A stretch of DNA of 5,034 nt, taken from assembly GCA_013694495.1 (NCBI GenBank), contig JACDCH010000038.1:1-5034 (forward strand), read 5' to 3'. A model generated the notes under the pieces. That model saw only the letters and a program-made list of their open reading frames with translations. It had not been told where the DNA came from and did no database searches. The position numbers were made by a program, and so were the translations under genes. Below are positions 1 through 4,437 of this stretch, one piece after another. The stretch is from Acidimicrobiia bacterium (GTDB lineage Bacteria > Actinomycetota > Acidimicrobiia > Acidimicrobiales > JACDCH01). Every line of letters starts with the position of its first letter. Position 1 is the first letter of the stretch.

Positions 1-479
1 CCGCCGGGGCGCTCGACCCCGACCTGCGGCGGCGGATCGTCGACGCCCGCGACCGCTTGGCCGACGTCGGCGCCGTTGTGGCGGCCACCGACCGGTGCGG
101 TGCCGACGGCGCCGCGACGACGCCCACGACCGCCGGACCCTCCACCACGACGGCCGCCGACGCTCCCACCACCGCTCCCGCCGACGACCCCACCGCCGGC
201 CTGCCGGCGGTCATCGCGACGTGCGTGCGGGAGACGTTCGCCGGCGCGCCGCCTCCGGCGCTCGACCCCGCCACCGATCCCGCCGTGCGGGTGTGCGCCC
301 TCGCTGAGCTGGCGGCGTTCCTGCGGGCCGGCGCCGCCATCGACGAGCCCACCGCCCAGTGCGGGGCCGCCGCCGTCGTCGACCGGCTCGGCCTCCCGCT
401 CGTGCTCGACCTCCTCGCCGGCGCCCCGCCGTCCGACGAGGTCGCCGCCGGTGTCCAGGCCGCTCTCGCCACCTGCTGA
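1..479 (+). CDS. Partial hypothetical protein, probably exported, C-terminal part
   Basis: The 5' end lies outside the window. The reading frame begins at base 3 and stays open, giving 158 visible residues and a TGA stop at 477-479. A TTG at 57 could be read as a start, but the sequence before it codes the same kind of Ala/Asp/Arg protein, so I treat the gene as truncated by the window edge. The visible part has three sections: about 32 residues ending in a Cys, a low-complexity Thr/Pro/Ala/Asp linker of about 30 residues (roughly base 105 to 195), and an alpha-helical section of about 90 residues with four cysteines (TCVRE, VRVCALA, AQCGAA and a C-terminal ATC). The linker and the even cysteine count in a cysteine-poor genome suggest an extracytoplasmic protein with disulfides; this is inference. 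I recognise no family. The gene is convergent with the helicase gene, 25 bp away. Confidence 0.6.
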   Translation, partial: AGALDPDLRRRIVDARDRLADVGAVVAATDRCGADGAATTPTTAGPSTTTAADAPTTAPADDPTAGLPAVIATCVRETFAGAPPPALDPATDPAVRVCALAELAAFLRAGAAIDEPTAQCGAAAVVDRLGLPLVLDLLAGAPPSDEVAAGVQAALATC

Positions 480-504
480 GCCCGACGACGCCGACGAAGG
501 CGCG

Positions 505-2829
505 CTACAGGCAGTTGCGGAGGAGGCGGGCGGCGCCGTCCTTGTCGAGCGGCTCGTTCCAGTTCCCGCACTTCGGCGACTGCACGCACGAGGGGCAGCC
601 GTCGGCGCAGCGGCAGGCGCCGACGACGTCGAGGGTGGCGGCCAGGTGCCGATCGGCGGCCTCGAAGCCGAGCTCGGCCACCCCCGCGCCACCCGGGTAG
701 GCGTCGTAGATCACGATCGCGGGGCCGGCGCCCGGGAGGGCGAGGGTCGACACGCCGCCGACGTCCCAGCGGTCGCAGATCGTGAACAGCGGCAGGATGC
801 CGATGGCGGCGTGCTCGACGGCGTGGAGGGTGCCCGGCCAGCGGTCGGGCTCGAGGCCGGCGCCGAACAGCGACGCTTCGGGCACCCGATACCAGAACGC
901 CCGGGTCGTGAGCCGGGAGGCGGGGAGATCGAGCGACTCCCGGCCCAGCACCTCGCCGCTGCCGACGGCCCGGCGCTGGTAGCCGGTGACCTGGCTCTCG
1001 ACCTCGACCCACCCCAGGCGGAGCTCGAGCTCACCGACCGTCCGGACCGCGTCGACGTGGTGGGTGCGCACGCCGATCTCGGTGCGGGCCATGGTGAACT
1101 CGGCGCCGGGGTCGGGCTCGACGACGGCGAGGTGCTCGTCGAGGCGCAGGTCGGCCACGCGCCAGGCGACGCCCTGGTGGAGGTAGACGGCGCTGGGGTG
1201 CACGAGCTCGAAGGCTCGAGCCTCCTCGACGGTGCCGATCACGGCGCCGTCGGTGCGGGCGATCCGGTACTGCACGGCCGAGCCGCTCCGCAGCCCGACA
1301 CCGTGGGCCGGGAACCCCCGCTCCGCCCAGAACGCGGCGGGCCCCCGGGGACTTCGTCGCACCTTGAGCCGGCCGGCGCGGGCGAGGTCGCGGACGCCGT
1401 CGTCGAGCAGCTCGGGCCACCACCGCTCGTCGCCATGGGTGAGGGGGCGCTCGAAGGCGGCGCAGGCGAGGTGGGGGCCGAGGACGTAGGGGTTGCCGGG
1501 GTTGATGACCGCCGGCTCGGCGGGCCGGGTGAACAGCTCCCGGGGGTGGCGCATCAGCCACTGGTCGAGTTGGTCGTCGCCGGCCACCAGCACGGCAAGG
1601 GACTGCTGGCACTCGCGCCCGGCCCGGCCGGCCTGCTGCCAGAACGACGCCACCGTGCCGGGGAAGCCGTCGAGCACGCAGGCGTCGAGCCCGCCGACGT
1701 CGATCCCGAGCTCCAGCGCGTTGGTGGTGACGACGGCGCGCAGCCCGCCAGTGAACAGCTCGTCCTCGATCTCGCGCCGCTCGGCCGGGAGGTAGCCGCC
1801 CCGGTACGACCGCACCGTGCCGGCGAGGTCGGGGCCGAGCCGCCGGCGCACGTCGAGGGCGACCACCTCCGTGACCCGCCGGCTGCGGCAGAAGCCGATG
1901 GCCCGGTGCCCGCCGCCCACGAGCTCGGCCAGGAGCCCCGCCGTCTCGGCATGGGCTGACGCCGCTCGCGCCTCCCGTCCTGTGTCGGGGTCGAGCGCGT
2001 CGCCGTCGCGTGGTGGGCGCCACAGTGCGACGAGGCGCTCGCCCCGCGGCGACCCGTCGTCGGTGACGGCCTCGACGGGGCCGCCCCAGAGGCCCGACGC
2101 CAGCGTGCCCGGCTCCCCGACGCTGGCCGAGCAGCCGATGAACGTGGGCGTGGCGCCGTGGAGCGCCGCCAGCCGGCGCAGCCGCCGCAGCACGTGGGCG
2201 ACGTGGGACCCGAACACGCCCCGGAATGCATGCAGCTCGTCGACGACGACGTACCGGAGGCGGAGGAGGAACGTGGCCCAGCGGCTGTGGTGCGGCAGCA
2301 GCGCCGAGTGCAGCATCTCGGGGTTCGTGAGGATCACGTTCGCGTTCTTCCGGGCCCACGCCCGTTCGTCGTTCGAGCAGTCGCCGTCGTAGGCGCAGGC
2401 CACGAGCCCGGGCAGCTCGAGGTCGGCCAACGCCCGTAGCTGGTCGCGGGCCAGGGCCTTGGTGGGGAAGACGAGCAGCGCGGTGCCGGGGCGGATCGGG
2501 TCGGTGATGACCTCGGCGATCGGGACCCGGAAGCACAGCGACTTCCCCGACGCCGTGCCCGTGGCCACGGCCACGGAGCGCCCTGCCCGGGCGTTGTCGA
2601 TGGCGGCCGCCTGGTGTGACCACAGCGCCTCGACGCCGAGCGCGTCGCGGACGAGCGGCCGGAGCGGCGTCGCGAGCTCGGCGTAGCTCGCCGGCCGGGC
2701 AGGGAGGCGCTCGACGTGGACGAGGCGGCCGTCGCCGGCCAAAGCGTCGAGCAGCGCATCGAGGCCGCCGCCGCCGGCGACCAGGTCGCGCCGGTCGGCC
2801 GGGCCCGGGCGGTCGACCACGAACGACAT
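505..2829 (-). CDS. SF2 DEAD/DEAH-box DNA helicase with C-terminal MZB (DUF1998) domain, MrfA/YprA - SftH type
   Basis: A complete 774-residue protein with ATG at 2829-2827 and TAG at 507-505. All helicase motifs are visible in order: Q-motif Gln73 (WSHQAAAI), motif I ATGTASGKS (89-97), Ia FPTKALARDQ (121-130), Ib TNPEML (168-173), motif II DELH (197-200), motif III SAS (234-236), motif IV IGFCRSR (311-317), motif V around TTNALELGIDV (368-378) and motif VI QQAGRAGR (398-405). The C-terminus has a cysteine cluster, Cys739, 741, 745, 748 and 754, within CRCADGCPSCVQSPKCGN, which is the metal-binding signature of the MZB/DUF1998 domain. This architecture is known from Bacillus subtilis MrfA (YprA, repair of mitomycin C damage) and mycobacterial SftH, a 3'-5' DNA translocase; the length fits. 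A role in DNA repair is inferred. No MrfB-like nuclease is in the window. The frame stays open 65 codons further upstream, but that stretch runs through the intergenic palindromes and looks non-coding, and the ATG at 2829 has a promoter at the right distance. Confidence 0.95.
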   Translation of the reverse strand: MSFVVDRPGPADRRDLVAGGGGLDALLDALAGDGRLVHVERLPARPASYAELATPLRPLVRDALGVEALWSHQAAAIDNARAGRSVAVATGTASGKSLCFRVPIAEVITDPIRPGTALLVFPTKALARDQLRALADLELPGLVACAYDGDCSNDERAWARKNANVILTNPEMLHSALLPHHSRWATFLLRLRYVVVDELHAFRGVFGSHVAHVLRRLRRLAALHGATPTFIGCSASVGEPGTLASGLWGGPVEAVTDDGSPRGERLVALWRPPRDGDALDPDTGREARAASAHAETAGLLAELVGGGHRAIGFCRSRRVTEVVALDVRRRLGPDLAGTVRSYRGGYLPAERREIEDELFTGGLRAVVTTNALELGIDVGGLDACVLDGFPGTVASFWQQAGRAGRECQQSLAVLVAGDDQLDQWLMRHPRELFTRPAEPAVINPGNPYVLGPHLACAAFERPLTHGDERWWPELLDDGVRDLARAGRLKVRRSPRGPAAFWAERGFPAHGVGLRSGSAVQYRIARTDGAVIGTVEEARAFELVHPSAVYLHQGVAWRVADLRLDEHLAVVEPDPGAEFTMARTEIGVRTHHVDAVRTVGELELRLGWVEVESQVTGYQRRAVGSGEVLGRESLDLPASRLTTRAFWYRVPEASLFGAGLEPDRWPGTLHAVEHAAIGILPLFTICDRWDVGGVSTLALPGAGPAIVIYDAYPGGAGVAELGFEAADRHLAATLDVVGACRCADGCPSCVQSPKCGNWNEPLDKDGAARLLRNCL

Positions 2830-2836
2830 CGCTGGA

Positions 2837-2865
2837 ATTCCATCACTGTGACGCCCGCTTGTCAC
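2837..2865 (-). promoter_or_regulatory. Candidate promoter of the helicase gene, possibly giving a leaderless mRNA
   Basis: On the minus strand, a GTGACA (2865-2860; 5 of 6 to TTGACA) is followed by a 17-base spacer and TGGAAT (2842-2837; 4 of 6 to TATAAT). Seven bases then separate the -10 hexamer from the ATG at 2829, so transcription would start at or next to the A of the start codon. Leaderless mRNAs of this geometry are common in Actinobacteria. A GGA about 10 bases before the ATG could instead be a weak ribosome binding site on a longer transcript. An inverted repeat, GTGAC-N8-GTCAC (2848-2865), overlaps the -35 element. Confidence 0.5.
2848..2865. promoter_or_regulatory. Inverted repeat GTGAC-N8-GTCAC over the helicase -35 element; candidate operator
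   Basis: The two perfect 5-base arms are at 2848-2852 and 2861-2865. One arm lies inside the -35 hexamer and the other in the promoter spacer, where a bound dimeric regulator would block RNA polymerase. The 10-base gap between TGTGA and TCAC is too wide for a CRP-type site (6 bases), and I cannot match it to a known operator. Five-base arms occur often by chance in GC-rich DNA. Confidence 0.25.
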
Positions 2866-2885
2866 GTCGACGAGTTCTTCGCCGT

Positions 2886-2913
2886 CACTCGCTTCGCTCC
2901 GTTCCGGCGAGTG
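2886..2913. repeat. Palindrome 1 in the divergent intergenic region (7-bp arms, 14-base loop)
   Basis: CACTCGC at 2886-2892 pairs perfectly with GCGAGTG at 2907-2913 across a 14-base loop. It is 56 bp upstream of the helicase start and well upstream of the STAS gene. It has no adjoining T-tract and lies between divergent genes, so it is not a terminator for either. It overlaps the first copy of a degenerate 14-base direct repeat (2888-2901 and 2922-2935). Confidence 0.5.
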
Positions 2914-2935
2914 TTGTCGCCCTCGCTCCGCTCGG
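2888..2935. repeat. Degenerate direct repeat, two 14-base copies, period 34
   Basis: CTCGCTTCGCTCCG (2888-2901) and CTCGCTCCGCTCGG (2922-2935) agree at 12 of 14 positions. The CGCTC-type core resembles low-complexity elements scattered between genes in many high-GC genomes. Without the rest of the genome I cannot say whether it is dispersed or local. Confidence 0.4.
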
Positions 2936-2947
2936 TCGTTGCGGTCC

Positions 2948-2975
2948 TCGGCCGACTTCGTCGCCCTGCGGCCGA
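2948..2975. repeat. Palindrome 2 in the divergent intergenic region (7-bp arms, 14-base loop)
   Basis: TCGGCCG at 2948-2954 pairs perfectly with CGGCCGA at 2969-2975 across a 14-base loop. The arm and loop sizes are identical to palindrome 1, whose first base is 62 bases to the left, but the sequence is different. Only one base separates it from the much stronger third palindrome. Confidence 0.5.
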
Positions 2976-2976
2976 T

Positions 2977-2999
2977 GTCTGGGGGCTCCGCCCCCAGAC
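2977..2999. repeat. Strong hairpin palindrome, 10-bp perfect stem with 3-base loop
   Basis: GTCTGGGGGC (2977-2986) and GCCCCCAGAC (2990-2999) are perfect reverse complements around the loop TCC. The right arm begins a short tandem direct repeat: CCCCCAG occurs at 2991-2997 and again at 2999-3005. The stem is stable enough for a factor-independent terminator, but there is no T-tract on either strand and it sits between two divergent promoters. It could act only on read-through or antisense transcripts. A dispersed REP-like element or a boundary between the two promoters are the other readings. Confidence 0.7.
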
Positions 3000-3085
3000 C
3001 CCCAGCGCCTCGTCCCGCGGCCAATCCATCCGCAGGACCTGAGGGGGCGCCGACGCCGCAGCCCGTCCGGCACGAGGCCGGGAAC

Positions 3086-3091
3086 TAGCGT
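3086..3091 (+). promoter_or_regulatory. Candidate -10 element of the STAS operon, leaderless geometry
   Basis: TAGCGT at 3086-3091 fits the actinobacterial -10 pattern TANNNT. Exactly seven bases separate it from the GTG start at 3099, so the G of the start codon is a natural +1. No Shine-Dalgarno sequence lies within 15 bases of this GTG, which supports a leaderless message. I see no good -35 hexamer 16 to 18 bases upstream. The geometry matches the candidate helicase promoter. Confidence 0.45.
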
Positions 3092-3098
3092 CTGACCC

Positions 3099-3443
3099 GT
3101 GGAGTTGGGCCTCCGGATGACCGATCACGAAGGCGTTCCGGTGGCGGTGGTGTCGGGCGAGGTCGACTTCGGCACCGCCCCCCGCCTGCGCGACGCGGTC
3201 GTCAAGGTCGCCACCGACGGTGCCCGGCTCGCCGTCGTCGACCTGTCCGAGGTGCAGTTCCTCGACTCCACCGGCCTCGGCGTGCTGGTCGCCTGCCTCA
3301 AGCGGTTCCGCTCGCTGGGCGGCGATCTGCGCCTCGTCGTCACGAGCGACCGCGTGCGCAACGTCTTCGAGATCACCGGCTTGACCACGGCCTTCGGGAT
3401 CCATGAGACCGTGGCCGCCGCAGTCGCACAGGACCGGCGTTGA
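3099..3443 (+). CDS. STAS-domain anti-sigma factor antagonist (BldG/RsbV/SpoIIAA type)
   Basis: A complete 114-residue single-domain protein with GTG start at 3099 and TGA at 3441-3443. It has the STAS pattern: an N-terminal beta hairpin (VAVVSGEVDF, 15-24), a helix, the strand LAVVDLSEV (44-52), and the phosphorylation loop FLDSTGLGVLV (54-64), followed by LRLVV and the FEITGL motif (90-95). Ser57 in DSTG is the expected phosphoacceptor. Unphosphorylated, such proteins bind and remove the anti-sigma factor; phosphorylated, they let go. Length, N-terminus and Ser57 position align without gaps to my recollection of Streptomyces BldG, which supports the GTG over the alternative ATG at 3117. It is first in an operon with the kinase that should phosphorylate it, and is divergent from the helicase. 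I call it BldG-like by sequence; orthology is not proven. Confidence 0.93.
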   Translation: MELGLRMTDHEGVPVAVVSGEVDFGTAPRLRDAVVKVATDGARLAVVDLSEVQFLDSTGLGVLVACLKRFRSLGGDLRLVVTSDRVRNVFEITGLTTAFGIHETVAAAVAQDRR

Positions 3444-3889
3444 AGGACGAGGTCGCGCTGCGCTTCCCGGCCCGAGCCGAGCACCTGGCGCTCGTGCGCC
3501 TGGTGGTCACCCACCTCGCGGAGCACCACGGGGCTGGGCTCGACCTGGCGCGCATGGACGACCTGCGCCTCGCCGTCTCCGAAGCGTGCGCCAACGCGGT
3601 CGAGGCCTACGGCCGGCAGGGCCGGGCGGGCGAGGTGCTGGTGCGCTGCTCCGTCGTCCCCGGTGAGGTCACCGTCGAGGTCGAGGACCACGGCGGCGGG
3701 TTCGTGCTCGACGACCTCGTTCCCCACCCGCCGGTCGAGGCGCCCGAGAGGCTGCACCACGAGCACGGCCTCGGGATCCCGCTGATGCGCCAGCTCGCCG
3801 ACCGGGTCGAGTTCCACGCGGTCGAGGAGGGCACGACGGTCCGCCTCGTGGTCGGCCCCGAACGTCCCCGCCACCACCAGCTCCGTTGA
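3440..3889 (+). CDS. GHKL-type serine kinase / anti-sigma factor (RsbW/SpoIIAB family)
   Basis: A complete 149-residue protein with TTG start at 3440 and TGA at 3887-3889. The TTG overlaps the STAS stop as TTGA, and AGGA at 3430-3433 lies six bases before it, so the start is well supported. The ATP-binding boxes are intact: N-box DDLRLAVSEACANAV (40-54) with Glu48 as expected catalytic base and Asn52 for magnesium; G1 box EDHGGGF (82-88) with Asp83; and G2 box HGLGIPLM (109-116). Proteins of this family bind a sigma factor, or phosphorylate the STAS antagonist with ATP; its neighbour is the obvious substrate. Length is typical of RsbW and SpoIIAB, and there is no membrane segment or sensor domain. 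No sigma factor gene is in the window, so the client is unknown. The tail after residue 138 is Arg/His-rich. Confidence 0.92.
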   Translation: MKDEVALRFPARAEHLALVRLVVTHLAEHHGAGLDLARMDDLRLAVSEACANAVEAYGRQGRAGEVLVRCSVVPGEVTVEVEDHGGGFVLDDLVPHPPVEAPERLHHEHGLGIPLMRQLADRVEFHAVEEGTTVRLVVGPERPRHHQLR

Positions 3890-4419
3890 GCGACGGCAGC
3901 GGCGGCGCTGGCGGCCACCCGTCGGGCCCCCGGACGGTGGCGAAGCCCGACGAGCTCCTCGCCCTGCACGACGTGGCCGGGGAGCTGTTCGAGCTGCTCC
4001 GGTCCTGGTTCGACGTGCCGGCGTCGGTCCCGCTCGACCTCTCCGCCGTCGATGCCGCCGTCCGCGAGCTGGGCGACCCGCAGATGATCGCGGCGCTGGC
4101 CATGCGCAAGCTGCAAGCCCTGCACCTGCTGGCCACCCCGGGGGTGCGGACGACGACCGACGTCGTCGTCACGATCATCCAGGACCTCCAGCGGGCGCTG
4201 CTCCAGGCGCCGAGGATGCGGCTGCAGGTGAAGGCCGCGGCCGTCGACTGGGACGCCGAGCTCGCCGGCCTCGACGACCTCGAGCCCGATGACGCGCCCG
4301 CCGAGGCCTCCGGTCGCGATGCCGAGCTCGATCGGTTCCGCGAGCTCCACCGCCGGGTCAACGCCGCCGTGGTCGCCGTGGTCGAGGCGGGCGACGGCGA
4401 GATCGTCATCCTCGTCTGA
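3886..4419 (+). CDS. Hypothetical protein, third gene of the anti-sigma operon
   Basis: A 177-residue protein with TGA at 4417-4419. Its TTG start at 3886 overlaps the kinase stop as TTGA, as at the previous junction, which implies translational coupling. No Shine-Dalgarno sequence is visible. A GTG at 3937 (residue 18) is an alternative start, and the first 17 residues are low-complexity Gly/Ser/Pro. I recognise no family. The protein looks soluble and mostly helical, with probable helices at about 21-42, 53-82 and 90-118. An acidic linker follows (about 121-146, including DDLEPDD), then a last helix and a short hydrophobic strand ending EIVILV. There is no signal peptide, membrane segment, cysteine or obvious catalytic motif. 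The operon position suggests a role beside the STAS/kinase pair, for example as scaffold or input, but nothing in the sequence shows it. Confidence 0.8.
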   Translation: MSDGSGGAGGHPSGPRTVAKPDELLALHDVAGELFELLRSWFDVPASVPLDLSAVDAAVRELGDPQMIAALAMRKLQALHLLATPGVRTTTDVVVTIIQDLQRALLQAPRMRLQVKAAAVDWDAELAGLDDLEPDDAPAEASGRDAELDRFRELHRRVNAAVVAVVEAGDGEIVILV

Positions 4420-4437
4420 TCGCCCCCGGCGCGGTCA
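4417..4437. terminator. Small hairpin joining the two convergent stop codons; possible bidirectional terminator
   Basis: TGATCGC (4417-4423) pairs with GCGGTCA (4431-4437), with one T-G wobble and a 7-base C/G-rich loop. The outer three pairs are the TGA stop of the 177-residue gene and the TGA stop (read as TCA) of the convergent gene. There is no T-tract on either side. The 15-bp gap leaves no room for a conventional terminator. Hairpin-only terminators have been proposed in actinobacteria; this one is short and may be chance. Confidence 0.3.

Noticed and set aside
489..502. CGCC-N6-GGCG between the convergent left-edge gene and the helicase, as a terminator
   Set aside because: Only a 4-bp stem with no T-tract, which is expected often by chance in this composition.
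76..1959. Very long open frame (627 codons) on the plus strand, antisense to the helicase and overlapping the left-edge gene
   Set aside because: Its product is low-complexity Pro/Arg then Gly/Ala/Glu with no domain. Long antisense frames are normal opposite real genes in DNA this GC-rich, and the minus-strand frame has a complete set of helicase motifs.
1031..2623. Long Arg/Pro/Gly-rich open frame on the minus strand, out of frame with the helicase
   Set aside because: Shifted-frame shadow of the helicase. The composition is typical of reading GC-rich codons out of phase.
2859..2867. TTGTCACGT on the plus strand resembling the mycobacterial PafBC damage-promoter motif
   Set aside because: It is on the strand pointing away from the helicase, and no TANNNT box follows at the required spacing.
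2830..3024. 65-codon N-terminal extension of the helicase up to an ATG at 3024
   Set aside because: It would translate through the palindromes and the promoter-like sequence. The peptide is charged low-complexity, and the ATG at 2829 fits the family length and promoter spacing.
3081..3119. ECF-sigma-like promoter GGAAC-N18-GTT (3081-3106) driving translation from the ATG at 3117
   Set aside because: The GTG at 3099 gives an N-terminus that aligns with BldG-type proteins and puts the phosphoserine at 57. The TANNNT box fits that start better. The ECF match is short and could be chance.
2862..3877. Minus-strand open frames opposite the STAS and kinase genes
   Set aside because: Their products lack recognisable motifs, while the plus-strand genes carry intact STAS and ATPase signatures.
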